Translations under genes and position numbers: made by a program | Shown: in pieces, positions 16,418 through 26,159 of the stretch | Numbering within the stretch: the first letter of the stretch is position 1 | Layout of the letters: every line of letters starts with the position of its first letter | The notes under the pieces: model-generated | Database searches by the model: none | Told to the model about the DNA's origin: nothing | The model's input: the letters and a program-made list of their open reading frames with translations, nothing else | DNA from: Verrucomicrobiota bacterium | GTDB lineage: Bacteria > Verrucomicrobiota > Verrucomicrobiia > Opitutales > Opitutaceae | Length of the DNA: 64,000 bases | Assembly: GCA_023432225.1 (NCBI GenBank) | Contig: JAEYUW010000021.1 | Location: 110,407 to 174,406, forward strand | Reading direction: 5' to 3'

Positions 16418-17926
16418 CTAAGCCCCGGGCGCGGCCGGAGCCGACGGCATCGTTGCGGCGGGCTTCTCCGTCGGCGCGGCGGTCGGCGTGGCCACCGCTG
16501 ATTTGCCCGGAATTTGTCCGTTTTTGCGCGGCTGGAAGATTTCGTCCGGGAGTTCGCGATTATGCACCACCTCGAGCGTCGTCGTCGTCATCCGCATGGC
16601 CGGATTCGTGATCGTCTGGGCAAAAGCGATCTTCATGCCATCGATTTCCCGGTAGTCGCCGATCTCCATCACCACCTTGAGCGAGCCACCCGGACCGGCC
16701 TGGATCACCGTTTCGAGCTTCACCAGCAAACCAGTCTCCGCGTCGAAATGAAAAATGCCGGCCGAGCCGGCGACCGTGGCCAGATCCACGGCGAGCACGC
16801 GATGTCCGTCCGCGTTCGTGCTCTCGCCGACGATGCGTCGCAGCGGCGTGTCGTCGCCGATCTTGCGCGGCGCGATATTCGCCGAACCGACCAGTTGCGC
16901 GAGCTCCGGACCTTGGAGTTCCCGATAGCCCTGCATTTCGCTCCAAGCCCAGCCGACTTTTCCGTTGTAGCCTTGGATGACCTGGCCGACTCCGGGAATG
17001 TCCTGCTCCACCAGCACCTGTCCCGGGGCCTTTTGCGACACCGTCGTGACGAACGAGAGTCCGTTGGACGAGATATCCATGCGCGATTTCGTCACGCGGG
17101 TTTTGAGCCGCTCGATCGCCGCCGGGCTGCCAATCGCTCCCTCGAATTTCCGCAACACCTCCTCCACCCGCTTCGCGTCGGCCTCGAGCCCCTCCGGCGC
17201 CTGCCACGCGGTCACAGTTATTTTCTTCAGGTGCGCAGCCGACACCACCTCCAACTCCGACTCCAAGGTTCCCTCCAGGAGCGAGCGCTCCCGGAACGCA
17301 GTCAACACACCATCCACCCTGCGGAAATCCGACGCTTCCGTCGTGTGCTTTTTGCCGTCGTCCGTCCAGTCGCGCCGCACGCGCAACCCGGTCGTCGGGT
17401 TAAAATACCAGTGCTCCGTGTCGCCGTGGCGATCCACCAGTTCGAGCACTTGGAGCGTCTTGTCGTCGACTTTCGCGTCGGCGAGACGGCGCCGCGTGGG
17501 GAACGCATCCCGCGCCCGCAACGCCACCTTGCTGCCGCTCTCGCGCCGCAGGCGTTCGGCCTTTTTCGGCGACTCCACGCGACCGCCGAGGCTCGCGTGA
17601 TACATCCAGGCGATGCGCCCGTCGCTCGCACTGGTCAACTCGCCCGCGGGCGTCTGCGCGACCATTCGGTAGGCCCCATCGCCCAAAACCGCGGCTTGCA
17701 ACTCGAGCACCGTGCCGGGCCCGACCGTGAGTCGCATCCGATAATCGCTCTGCTTGATCGCCTTCAAGCGCTTCGCTCCGCCGATCACCTCCGTCCAGCG
17801 ATCGAGCACCGCATCGGCTTCCGCCGTCGGGTTGGCGGCCGGTTTGCCCGACGCGCCCAGCGGCGCGAGCAGCGCAACAGCGAGCAGCAGAACCTGCCGC
17901 ACAGGAGAAAGGAAACGTGAGATCAT
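16418..17926 (-). CDS. Secreted LolA/LppX-like (outer-membrane lipoprotein-sorting) domain protein
   Basis: A 502-aa protein with signal peptide (MISRFLSPVRQVLLLAVALL). Two similar halves each contain the hallmarks of LolA-fold proteins measuring fatty-acid or lipid binding: an ETLKAIKQ-like beginning, then a FDAETGLLVKLE or FNPTTGLRVRRD hairpin and a DYREIDGMKIAF segment. It ends in a Pro/Ala/Thr-rich tail. Its ATG overlaps the stop of the S41 protease gene by 4 bp (ATGA), so the two are translationally coupled. It may chaperone a lipid or lipoprotein in the periplasm; the cargo is unknown. Confidence 0.75.
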   Translation of the reverse strand: MISRFLSPVRQVLLLAVALLAPLGASGKPAANPTAEADAVLDRWTEVIGGAKRLKAIKQSDYRMRLTVGPGTVLELQAAVLGDGAYRMVAQTPAGELTSASDGRIAWMYHASLGGRVESPKKAERLRRESGSKVALRARDAFPTRRRLADAKVDDKTLQVLELVDRHGDTEHWYFNPTTGLRVRRDWTDDGKKHTTEASDFRRVDGVLTAFRERSLLEGTLESELEVVSAAHLKKITVTAWQAPEGLEADAKRVEEVLRKFEGAIGSPAAIERLKTRVTKSRMDISSNGLSFVTTVSQKAPGQVLVEQDIPGVGQVIQGYNGKVGWAWSEMQGYRELQGPELAQLVGSANIAPRKIGDDTPLRRIVGESTNADGHRVLAVDLATVAGSAGIFHFDAETGLLVKLETVIQAGPGGSLKVVMEIGDYREIDGMKIAFAQTITNPAMRMTTTTLEVVHNRELPDEIFQPRKNGQIPGKSAVATPTAAPTEKPAATMPSAPAAPGA

Positions 17927-19263
17927 GGTTTTCGAGGATTCGGTTGGCCCGTGAATTTTGATGCCTTCGCGCGCTCGGCCAGCGCCCAGTTCCGCGCCGC
18001 GTCCAGCACCGCATCGCGGCCGGCCGCGACATCCGCACGCCGACACTCGACGAGTTCATCGGGCGTGACGCCGGCCCCTTCGAGAGATTTGCCGAGCGGC
18101 GTGATCATGTCGGCCATGGCAAATTGAAACAGATCGCCCATCGGCAGCTGCTTGAACGCCGACGGCAGCGCCTGACCCGCACTTGGCTCGCCGAAAACCC
18201 GCGCGCGCCCCGTCGCCTGCAAACCCGCCGCCATCAGCTCCGAGGTCGACGCCGAGCCGCCATCAATCAACACCGCGATCGGCCCCGTAAACGCCCCTTC
18301 CTGCGGGAACGCCGTGAACTGCATCACGCCCTGCCGCATCTGCATCCGCCCGAGCCACAGCTGGCGATCGCTCATCCAGCCCGCGATGCCCGGCGCCATC
18401 GGCGTGAGCCCGCCGGGATTGCCGCGCAAATCGAGCACGAACGCATCGCCCGCCGGCGTCGCGAGCAAGCACGAGCGCACGTCCGCCATCGCCGCCCGCG
18501 CGAACACGGTGAACCGCAAATAAGTCAGTCCCTCCGCCTCGCGCCGCGTCTCCACCTCGAGCGGAAACGACGGAAAATTCCCCACCGGCTCCGACCACAC
18601 GCCCTCGTGCGGCGCGCTTTCAATCTCCACGGTGCGCGGCTCGGCTCCGAGCGCTTCGAGCGTGACGCTCAACCGCGAGCCCACCGGCGCCGCGAACTTC
18701 GATCGCACCCACGCGGCGAGATGCTGCCCCGCCCGCGCCCGCGCGAAGCCCGCATCGCGTTGCACGAGTTGCAGCAGATCCTCCACTTCGCGCCCGCCGA
18801 TCGCCCGCACCGCATCGCCGGGCTTCACGCCCGCCGCCGCGGCCGCCCCGCCCGGAGTCAGTCGCGTGACCACCACCGCGTCATCGAGCCACGCGACCTC
18901 GGCGCCGATCGTGCCGATCCGCACGCGCTCCGCCGGCGTGAACACCGCCGCCTCGCGCGGCATGATCGCAAAATGCGAACGCTGCAGCTCGCCGAGCATC
19001 GCCTGCAACAACACGCGCAACGCCGCCTTGTCCGCCGCCGCGTCGAGTCGCGCCCGATATTTCTCCCGCACCGCGGCCCAGTCCACGCCGCCGAACTTCG
19101 CGTCGAAATACGCTTCGTTCACCGTGCTCCACACGACATCGAACGTCTCCTGTCGCACCTCCGCCCACGGACGTTCGGGCGCAGCCGATTTCTCTGCTGC
19201 GCTCACTCCCGCCAGTCCCGCGGCCCACGCGACCAGCACGATCCAAACTCCGCGCCACAACAT
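17923..19263 (-). CDS. S41 family peptidase with PDZ domain (C-terminal processing protease-like)
   Basis: A 446-aa protein with signal peptide (MLWRGVWIVLVAWAAGLAG). An N-terminal helical region with the Tsp-like stretch FDVVWSTVNEAYFDAKFGGV is followed by a PDZ domain (about 118-200, VVTRLTPGGAAAAAGVKPGD). The protease domain has VLDLRGNPGGL and the catalytic Ser segment IDGGSASTSELMA. These proteases act in the periplasm on the C-termini of exported proteins. The ATG at 19263 is preferred over an upstream GTG at 19284 because it starts right at the signal peptide. It is operonic with the LolA-like gene. Confidence 0.88.
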   Translation of the reverse strand: MLWRGVWIVLVAWAAGLAGVSAAEKSAAPERPWAEVRQETFDVVWSTVNEAYFDAKFGGVDWAAVREKYRARLDAAADKAALRVLLQAMLGELQRSHFAIMPREAAVFTPAERVRIGTIGAEVAWLDDAVVVTRLTPGGAAAAAGVKPGDAVRAIGGREVEDLLQLVQRDAGFARARAGQHLAAWVRSKFAAPVGSRLSVTLEALGAEPRTVEIESAPHEGVWSEPVGNFPSFPLEVETRREAEGLTYLRFTVFARAAMADVRSCLLATPAGDAFVLDLRGNPGGLTPMAPGIAGWMSDRQLWLGRMQMRQGVMQFTAFPQEGAFTGPIAVLIDGGSASTSELMAAGLQATGRARVFGEPSAGQALPSAFKQLPMGDLFQFAMADMITPLGKSLEGAGVTPDELVECRRADVAAGRDAVLDAARNWALAERAKASKFTGQPNPRKP

Positions 19264-19355
19264 GCCGCGAGCGAACCGTGCCACGGCGCGGTGGTCAAGG
19301 CTTGCCCGAGTGTCGAGGGCGAAGCGGAAGCCGCACGCGCGAAACGCGCCGCGTG

Positions 19356-19470
19356 GTAGCGAAATCCGTCAGAATTTCGCCGCAGGGCGGTAGCGGAATT
19401 CGTGAGAATTTCGCCGCGCGCGGAAGATCTGCCGCGCGCAGGAAAGCGAAAGCCTCGCGGCTTCCGCTAC
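19356..19470. repeat. Cluster of three GTAG-type REP hairpins
   Basis: GTAGCGAAATCCGTCAGAATTTCGC at 19356-19380 and GTAGCGGAATTCGTGAGAATTTCGC at 19390-19414 are in direct orientation. An inverted GCGAAAGCCTCGCGGCTTCCGCTAC copy lies at 19446-19470. A separate GCGCGCGG hairpin sits between them. Confidence 0.78.
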
Positions 19471-19491
19471 CGCGCCATCAGAAACGCCGGC

Positions 19492-19920
19492 TCAAAGCTG
19501 GCTCTTGATGCGATCGAGGATCGAGATCGACATCTGCTGATCTCCCATCACGCCGACACGGATCATGACCTTGGTCGCGCTGCCGACCTTCTCGAGTTTG
19601 ATCTCGATCTTCTTGTCCAATGCCGTGCGCGCGATGATCTGCGCATCGAGCCCACTCTTGCGCTCGCTGACTTTCGCGAACTCCAAATCCGCGACGGCGT
19701 CCTGCGAGGCGCGATAGACGCGATCGAGATCGCGATCGAGATTCGTCTCGATCGCTCCGCGCACCCAGAGGACACCGGCGCCGGCACCGGCCGCCGCGAC
19801 GACCGCCACACAACCGGAGGTGAGTGCCGCGGCACCGAGCACCGCGATTCCGCAGAGCACGCGGACGCGCAGGAGGAGAGCGAGGAAACGGGACGAGCGG
19901 AGCGAGTTCGTGTTGTTCAT
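19492..19920 (-). CDS. DUF3568-type lipoprotein
   Basis: A 142-aa protein with a basic N-terminus, hydrophobic segment and lipobox-like AALTSGC, then a glycine/alanine-rich stretch (VAVVAAAGAGAGVLWVRG). The soluble part (ETNLDRDLDRVYRASQDAV to the C-terminal SISILDRIKSQL) matches the pattern of DUF3568, a small periplasmic lipoprotein family seen often in Verrucomicrobiota. Function unknown. No obvious operon partner. Confidence 0.75.
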   Translation of the reverse strand: MNNTNSLRSSRFLALLLRVRVLCGIAVLGAAALTSGCVAVVAAAGAGAGVLWVRGAIETNLDRDLDRVYRASQDAVADLEFAKVSERKSGLDAQIIARTALDKKIEIKLEKVGSATKVMIRVGVMGDQQMSISILDRIKSQL

Positions 19921-19967
19921 GCTCCCATCGTGACAAACTCCCGGGCAATTTGCTCCGGCAAAAAATT

Positions 19968-22900
19968 CTAAAACGGCGCGCCTGACTCCTGGCGCTCGAG
20001 CACCTCGGCGATCACCTTGCGCAACTGGTCCAGTCCGTAGGGTTTGGGCAGAATGCCGCGAAAACCGTGCCGCTGGTAGCTGCCCAGCACCGGATCGCGG
20101 GAATAGCCACTGGAGACGATCGCGCAGACCTGCGGGTCCAGCTTCAACAGTCTTTCCATCGCCTCGCGCCCGCCCATACCGCCGGGCACCGTCAAATCCA
20201 TCACAACCACATCGAACGGTTGGCCAATCTCGAGCGCCGCCCGATAGGCCTCGACCGCCGCCGCGCCATCCGCGGCGCAGACCACTTCGCTGCCCAAACG
20301 GCCGAGGAACATCTGCGCCATTTCACGAATCGGTTCCTCGTCATCCATGAACAGGACTTTCACCCGGAGCGCCGCGGGCGCCTCCGGCACCGGGGTCACC
20401 ACTTTCTCCGCGTGCTCCGCCGCGGGCAGCCACAAATGGAACGTCGTGCCCACGCCCAGCCGCGACTCGACTTCGATGTGCCCCTGATGCTTGCGCGCGA
20501 TCGAGTAAACCGTCGCGAGACCCAGACCGCTGCCCTGCTGCTTGGTCGTGAAATACGGATCGAAGATCTTGTTCAGGTGCTCCGGCGCGATGCCCGCGCC
20601 CGTGTCGCTGACGGTGATCTTCACATAATCGCCTGCGGGCAACGCGCCCACGCTGCCGGCCAGGAGCGAGCAATTCCCCGCGCGGATGCGCACCAATCCG
20701 CCCTGCGGCATCGCCTGCACGGCATTGATGACGAGATTCTGCACCACTTGTCCGAGCTGGCCCTTGTCGGCATTCGCCGGCCACAGGTCCGGATCGAGAT
20801 CGAATTCGCACCGCGATTTTGCGCCGTGCATGGAAAACTCCGCCGACTCCCGCAACAGCTCCGGCAACGCGATCGCCGCCCGCACCGGATCGCCGCCCTT
20901 GGCAAACGTCAGCAGCTGCTGCGTGAGATCGCGCGCCCGCAACGTGGCGCGCTTCGCATCGTGCAGCATGCGGCGCACGGAGCTGTCGTTCGCCGTGTCC
21001 ATCTCGGCCAGCGTGACATTGCCGAGCACCACCGTGAGGATGTTGTTAAAATCATGCGCGATGCCGCCGGCCAGAATGCCGACCGCCTCGAGCTTCGAGG
21101 AGCGCATCAGCTCGTGCTCGAGCCGCCGGCGGGCGGTGATATCCGTCACGAAACCCTCGTAGTAGAGCAACCGCCCGTCGACATCGCGCACCGCGCGCGA
21201 ATTCTCCGACACCCACAACGTGCCGCCGTGCCGGTCGACGATGCGTGACTCGAAATTCTCCACCTTACCCTGCCGATCGATCAGCTCGAAGAACCGCCGG
21301 TGCTCGTCCTCAAAGGCGTAGCTCAGGCCGTCGTGCTCCCGCTCGTTCCACGCGAGCATCTCCGCAGAATTGTCGAAACCGTAGAGGCGCGCCATCGCGG
21401 GATTCACCGAGATGAACCTTCCCTCCGGCGTCGCCCGATACACGCCGCCCACCGCATTCTCGAACAGCTCCCGATAACGCGCCTCGCTGTCGCGCAGCGC
21501 GCGCTCCGTCGCGAGTTTGGCCGTGATATCGAACGGCAGCGACAGCACGCACTGGCGTCCGTTGAACACCAGCGAATGCGTGAACACTTCGACGATCAAA
21601 ATCGTGCCGTCCTTGCAGCGATGCCGCCACAAGCCCGCCGCGTGCGCGCCCCGCGGCTCCGGCGACTTCGCGGCGCGAAAATCATCCATCGAGCGGCGCA
21701 GCCGGGTCGCCTCGTCTGACGGACGCAAATCAAGCACCGTCATGTCGCCAAACTCCGCGCGTGAGTAACCGTAACGCGCCACTGCCGCCTCGTTCACCAT
21801 CAGGATCCGCAATGTCTCCACGTCGAAGATATACATCGGATTCGGCGTGGTCTCGAACAAGCTGCGGTAGCGCTCCTCGCTCTCATGCAGGGCGCGCTGC
21901 GCCCGCTTCATCTCGGTCACGTCGGTGAAAACCAACCGGACGCTCGAATAGTCGAGCCTCCCTTCCACCCGGTTGGCCGACCAATTGACCAACATGATGA
22001 TCTCCCCGCCGCGCATCCGATAGGTCTTCTCCATCGTCAGCGCGTCGCGGCCCTCCCAAATCGCGAGCAGTTCCTGCGGCGCTATGGCCAACGCCTGCGG
22101 GGTCATGATCTCCATCAGGCGTTGATCGAGTTCCGTTGCATCGCCAAATCCGGACACCACGAGCGCGATGCGGTTGGCCATCACGATCCGTTTCAAACCC
22201 AGCAACTCCTTCACCAGTTCCGGCCGCGTCGCCAGGTGCGCCCGCAAATCCGTGACGCCTTGTCGGCGCAGCTCATCGAGCCGCGCGGCGATTTGCGAGA
22301 TGTCCTCCACGACGATCGGGTTCGGCGCCAGGTCGAAGATCTCGCGCTGCCGACGCTCCGCCTCGCGCAACTCGACCGTGCGCCGCTCGACCAGCCGCTG
22401 CAGGCGCCGGTTCGCCAGCAACGCCAGCAGCGCCAGCGCCAGCACACCGCCGCCGCCCCAGAGCACCCAGGACGGCAACGCGCGCACGCCGCCCGTCGCC
22501 ACCGGAGCGATGAAGCCGTGGAGGCGCGACGTGTCCTTGGCCATCCCGAGCTGCACAAAAATTTCCGCGGTGCGCCGCCACCGGTCCGGATTCACGTGTC
22601 CGAGCTCGAGCAGGTCCGCGTTGATTTGCCGCGCGGTCTGGCGCGCCTCGTAGCGGAGCCGCTCGCGCGTGACTTTGGCCGGCCGGTCGGGAAAATTCTG
22701 CACGATATACTCGATCATCTCCTCCGGGTGCTCGAGCGCATACTCCCAACCACGCAACACCGCCCGCCGCATCGCCGCGACTCGCTTGGGATGCCGCTCC
22801 AACTCCGTCTCGGTGGTGAACAGCCCATCGCCGTAAAAATCCACCCCGTAGTCCGCGGGTCGGATCATCCGCACCGCGATGCCCTTTTGCTGCATGTCGT

Positions 22901-23465
22901 AGGGCAGATCGGTGATGAACACCGCTTGCGCGTCCGCCTCTCCCGTGACGATTTCATCGACATCCCACTGATCGTCCACGCGCACGTAAGCCTCCGGCGG
23001 CAATCCCTCCGCCGCGAACATCGCCGCGAGCTCCGGGTAACGACCGCTCGATCCCGCCGCGAGGCGTTTGCCCCGCAAATCCTCCGGCGCACGAATGTCC
23101 GAATCCGCCAGCACCATCAGTGCGAGCAGCGAGTGCTGGTAAACTGACGCCACGAGCACCAGCGGCGCACCGCTGAGTCGGTCGAGCAAATACGTCGCCG
23201 AACCAATCCCATACTGCGCGCGGCCAGCCGTGAGTTCACTGTAAGGCCGCCGCGAAAGACCGCCTTCGCGCAACTCCACCTCCAGTCCCTCCTCGGCAAA
23301 ATAGCCTTTCGTTTGCGCCGCATAGTAGCCGGCGAACTGGAATTGATGCGTGTAAGGCAGCTGCAGCACCACGTGATCAAGTTTTTCCACACCCCAACCA
23401 CGCGCAGCGCACACGGCGAGCGCGGCCAGCACCATCACGAGTTGCCAGGAAGCACGGGTGACCAT
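19968..23465 (-). CDS. Hybrid sensor histidine kinase with periplasmic ThiY/NMT1-like sensor, three PAS domains and receiver
   Basis: A 1165-aa protein. Signal peptide about 1-26. Residues 28-310 form an ABC-type substrate-binding domain of the NMT1/ThiY kind (LQLPYTHQFQFAGYYAAQTK, then AGSSGRYPELAAMF). A membrane segment (about 332-352) is followed by three PAS/PAS-like domains (about 370-520, 530-655 and 660-780). The HisKA H-box is IAHDFNNIL with H804, the HATPase N-box carries N911 (NLVINAVQAM), and DTGAGI and GSGLGL are present. A C-terminal receiver has phospho-acceptor D1090 (VVMDLTV). The sensor fold suggests response to a pyrimidine, taurine or similar small ligand. No output regulator is adjacent, so signalling goes elsewhere. 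Confidence 0.9.
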   Translation of the reverse strand: MVTRASWQLVMVLAALAVCAARGWGVEKLDHVVLQLPYTHQFQFAGYYAAQTKGYFAEEGLEVELREGGLSRRPYSELTAGRAQYGIGSATYLLDRLSGAPLVLVASVYQHSLLALMVLADSDIRAPEDLRGKRLAAGSSGRYPELAAMFAAEGLPPEAYVRVDDQWDVDEIVTGEADAQAVFITDLPYDMQQKGIAVRMIRPADYGVDFYGDGLFTTETELERHPKRVAAMRRAVLRGWEYALEHPEEMIEYIVQNFPDRPAKVTRERLRYEARQTARQINADLLELGHVNPDRWRRTAEIFVQLGMAKDTSRLHGFIAPVATGGVRALPSWVLWGGGGVLALALLALLANRRLQRLVERRTVELREAERRQREIFDLAPNPIVVEDISQIAARLDELRRQGVTDLRAHLATRPELVKELLGLKRIVMANRIALVVSGFGDATELDQRLMEIMTPQALAIAPQELLAIWEGRDALTMEKTYRMRGGEIIMLVNWSANRVEGRLDYSSVRLVFTDVTEMKRAQRALHESEERYRSLFETTPNPMYIFDVETLRILMVNEAAVARYGYSRAEFGDMTVLDLRPSDEATRLRRSMDDFRAAKSPEPRGAHAAGLWRHRCKDGTILIVEVFTHSLVFNGRQCVLSLPFDITAKLATERALRDSEARYRELFENAVGGVYRATPEGRFISVNPAMARLYGFDNSAEMLAWNEREHDGLSYAFEDEHRRFFELIDRQGKVENFESRIVDRHGGTLWVSENSRAVRDVDGRLLYYEGFVTDITARRRLEHELMRSSKLEAVGILAGGIAHDFNNILTVVLGNVTLAEMDTANDSSVRRMLHDAKRATLRARDLTQQLLTFAKGGDPVRAAIALPELLRESAEFSMHGAKSRCEFDLDPDLWPANADKGQLGQVVQNLVINAVQAMPQGGLVRIRAGNCSLLAGSVGALPAGDYVKITVSDTGAGIAPEHLNKIFDPYFTTKQQGSGLGLATVYSIARKHQGHIEVESRLGVGTTFHLWLPAAEHAEKVVTPVPEAPAALRVKVLFMDDEEPIREMAQMFLGRLGSEVVCAADGAAAVEAYRAALEIGQPFDVVVMDLTVPGGMGGREAMERLLKLDPQVCAIVSSGYSRDPVLGSYQRHGFRGILPKPYGLDQLRKVIAEVLERQESGAPF

Positions 23466-23582
23466 CCGCAGAGAGTTCGTTAAAACACACCCCCGCCCGC
23501 ACGCGTTGTCCAGTCAATCTCCGTCCCTGACTGTCATCGCAAAAACGTCGCCATTCTCGTCTGCCTCGCTTCGCTGCGCCTC

Positions 23583-24065
23583 ATGTCTTGCACGCTGCGC
23601 GCCGCCACCCGGGACGACGTCCCGACGATCCTCACCTGCATTCGGGCTCTCGCTGATTACGAACGGCTCACTCACGAAGTCGTCGCCACCGAGGAACAAC
23701 TCGCCCGCACGCTCTTCCCCACCGACGGCAGCGCGCCCGCCGCGCACTGCGTGCTCGCCCATGTCGGCGACGTCCCCGCGGGCTTCGCGCTCTATTTTTT
23801 CAACTACTCCACCTTCCTCGCACGTCCCGGTCTCTACCTCGAGGACCTGTTCGTGAAGCCGGAATTCCGCGGCCACGGCATCGGCAAGGCGCTGCTCCTC
23901 CACCTCGCCAAACTCGCCAACGCGCGCGGCTGTGGCCGCATGGAGTGGTCCGTGCTCGACTGGAACCAGCCCGCCATCGATTTCTACGAATCCCTCGGCG
24001 CCCGCCGCATGAAGGAATGGCAAATCTGCCGCCTCACCGGCGAAGCGCTAGCGCGATACGCGTGA
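23583..24065 (+). CDS. GNAT-family N-acetyltransferase (diamine-acetyltransferase-like)
   Basis: A 160-aa acetyl-CoA-dependent acyltransferase. It starts LRAATRDDVPTILTCIRALA and has motif A VKPEFRGHGIGKALL, the pyrophosphate-binding loop. Late motifs MEWSVLDWNQPAIDFYESLG and ARRMKEW match the spermidine/spermine or thialysine acetyltransferase branch. The acceptor amine is not determinable. The neighbouring PhzF gene follows on the same strand after 152 bp. Confidence 0.88.
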   Translation: MSCTLRAATRDDVPTILTCIRALADYERLTHEVVATEEQLARTLFPTDGSAPAAHCVLAHVGDVPAGFALYFFNYSTFLARPGLYLEDLFVKPEFRGHGIGKALLLHLAKLANARGCGRMEWSVLDWNQPAIDFYESLGARRMKEWQICRLTGEALARYA

Positions 24066-24217
24066 GCACGATTGAGGAATGCGGATTTCGGAATGCGGAT
24101 TGAAGAGGCTTCAGCCACGCAGCCACGCACGTATTTTTCCGAACACCCGTTTCAGCTTCGACCGCGACACAGGCTCTCTGTCATTCCGCAATCCGCACTC
24201 TACAATCCGCAATCTCC

Positions 24218-25015
24218 ATGCGCCTCTTCTGGGTCGACGCCTTCACCGACAAAATCTTCTCCGGTAATCCCGCCGGCGTCGTGCCGCTCGACTCGTGGCT
24301 TCCTGACGAACGCATGCGGCTGATCGCCTTCGAGAACGGGCTCGCCGAAACCGCCTTCTTCGTCCGCACCGGCGCCGACCGCTTTCACCTGCGCTGGTTC
24401 ACGCCCGCCGTCGAAGTCGATCTCTGCGGCCACGCCACGCTCGCCAGCGCCTTCGTCGTGTTCAACGAACTCGGCCAGCCCGGCACGCGCATCACCTTCG
24501 ATTCGCGCAGTGGCCCGCTGCACGTCACGCGCCGGCCCACCGGCGAACTCGAACTCGACTTTCCGACCTGCGCTCCGGTCGAGGAAAACTCGCCCACTCT
24601 GCGCGACCAAGTCACGGCCGCACTCGGCGCCGATCTCGTCTGGCTCGGTCGCTCCGCGTGGGACCTGTTCGCCGTCGTCGCGAATCCGACCGCACTCGGC
24701 GCGCTCACGCCCGATTTCGAACGCGTGCGCGCTCTCGGCCACCGCGGCATCAGCATCACCGCGGCCGGCGGTCCGCCGGGCATCGACTTTGTCTCGCGCT
24801 GGTTCGGACCGCAATCAGGCGTGCCGGAAGATCCCGTCACCGGTTCCGCCCACTGCGCGCTCGCGCCGTATTGGTTGCAACGTCTCGGTAAAAACCCGCT
24901 CCGCGCCCGCCAGATTTCTGCCCGCGGCGGCGAGATTCTTTGCACCGTCGAAGGCCCGCGCGTGCGCCTCGCCGGCCGGGCGGCGCTCTATCTGCGCGGC
25001 GAAATCGTCGGCTGA
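24218..25015 (+). CDS. PhzF-family isomerase/epimerase-like protein
   Basis: A 265-aa protein of the diaminopimelate-epimerase-like fold. Typical features are VDAFTDKIFSGNPAGVV at the N-terminus, the catalytic Glu in LAETAFF, CGHATLASA and, in the second half, DPVTGSAHCALAPYW. PhzF itself isomerises trans-2,3-dihydro-3-hydroxyanthranilate, but most relatives have unknown substrates. No phenazine genes are nearby, so the phenazine label describes the family only. It precedes the EamA permease gene on the same strand. Confidence 0.9.
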   Translation: MRLFWVDAFTDKIFSGNPAGVVPLDSWLPDERMRLIAFENGLAETAFFVRTGADRFHLRWFTPAVEVDLCGHATLASAFVVFNELGQPGTRITFDSRSGPLHVTRRPTGELELDFPTCAPVEENSPTLRDQVTAALGADLVWLGRSAWDLFAVVANPTALGALTPDFERVRALGHRGISITAAGGPPGIDFVSRWFGPQSGVPEDPVTGSAHCALAPYWLQRLGKNPLRARQISARGGEILCTVEGPRVRLAGRAALYLRGEIVG

Positions 25016-25149
25016 GTTCGAGTTCTCCGTTCACCGGTCGTCTCGGCGGAGCGTCTGCGGGTAACTGTGCCGGTCGCATTAGGCGAAAGCAGAGCGTGCG
25101 GAACACGATCCTCCCTTGCTGCGCGCGCCTCTCCGGCAACCGTCCTGTC

Positions 25150-26049
25150 GTGCCGTCCACGCTGCCGTTTCGTCATCTGCTGCTCGCCTTGATCGTCGTC
25201 GCGATCTGGGGCTCCAACTTTGTCGCCATCAAACTCGCGCTCGTGGATCTGCCGCCGTTGCTGCTGTGCGCCGTGCGTTTCGTTTTCGTGTCGTTGCCGC
25301 TGGTGTTCTTTCTCCCGCGACCCGCGATCACTTGGCGGCAGCTCGCCACTTACGGCTTCGCGATGTTTGCCGCACAGTTCGCGCTGATGTTCCTCGGTAT
25401 GAAGCTCGGCATGCCCGCCGGCCTCGCGTCGCTGTTGCTGCAATTCCAGGTCTTCGTCTCGCTCGCGCTCTCCGTCTTGATGCTCGGCGAACGCGTGCGG
25501 CTCGTGCAGGTCGCGGGCGCGATCGTCGCCGCCGGCGGTTTTCTGATCGTCGCGCTGCACACGGGCGGCGACGTCACCGCGGCCGGCATCGTCTGCGTGC
25601 TGCTCTCCGCCACGTCCTGGGGATTCGCCAATGTCACCTCGCGCCGACTCGGCAAAGTCAACCCGCTCGCCCTAGTCGTGTGGGGCGGCTTGCTCGTGCC
25701 GCTGCCGATGGGCGCGGCGTCGCTGATCTTCGAAGGCCGCGCAGCCATCTGGCACGGGATCACGCACGCGAGCCTCACCACGTGGCTGAGCGTCGCCTAC
25801 ACCGTCTATCTTTCCACGCTCGTCGCCTACACGATGTGGAGCTGGCTGCTGTCGCATCACCCGGCCTCGACCGTGACGCCGTTCACGCTCCTCGTGCCGG
25901 TGTTCGGGATGCTGACCTCCGCACTTTATCTCGGCGAAGCCTTGCCCGCGTGGAAGCTCCACGCGGCCGCGTTCGTCATCGCCGGTCTCGTCCTCTGCGT
26001 GTTCGGACCGCGTTTCGTCGGAGCAATTCCTCAACCGGCGCGACGCTGA
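25150..26049 (+). CDS. EamA/DMT-family transporter
   Basis: A 299-aa inner-membrane permease with about ten hydrophobic helices in two EamA repeats (LLLALIVVAIWGSNFVAIKL at the start of repeat 1, and SWGFANVTSRRLGKVNPLAL in repeat 2). The family exports amino acids, nucleosides or other metabolites. A GTG at 25150 is used as start: it gives the usual family length, whereas the frame upstream is basic and not membrane-like. It probably shares a transcript with phzF; substrate unknown. A hairpin follows at 26160-26190. Confidence 0.88.
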   Translation: MPSTLPFRHLLLALIVVAIWGSNFVAIKLALVDLPPLLLCAVRFVFVSLPLVFFLPRPAITWRQLATYGFAMFAAQFALMFLGMKLGMPAGLASLLLQFQVFVSLALSVLMLGERVRLVQVAGAIVAAGGFLIVALHTGGDVTAAGIVCVLLSATSWGFANVTSRRLGKVNPLALVVWGGLLVPLPMGAASLIFEGRAAIWHGITHASLTTWLSVAYTVYLSTLVAYTMWSWLLSHHPASTVTPFTLLVPVFGMLTSALYLGEALPAWKLHAAAFVIAGLVLCVFGPRFVGAIPQPARR

Positions 26050-26159
26050 CCCTCCGCTCCGGTGTCGGCGCCGCCAGCCACGTGTGAGCCCGCGCCGGCG
26101 CTCGCGGCCAGGCGCGTTCGTGTCGCATTACACCCCACGCCTTCCCGAGGGCGACACGG

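Noticed and set aside
24066..24217. GCGGATT/ATCCGCA repeats between the GNAT and phzF genes
   Set aside because: A few short complementary words only; no stable hairpin with T-tract and no GTAG head.
24218..25015. Phenazine biosynthesis function for the PhzF-family gene
   Set aside because: No other phz genes nearby; PhzF relatives are common with unrelated or unknown roles.
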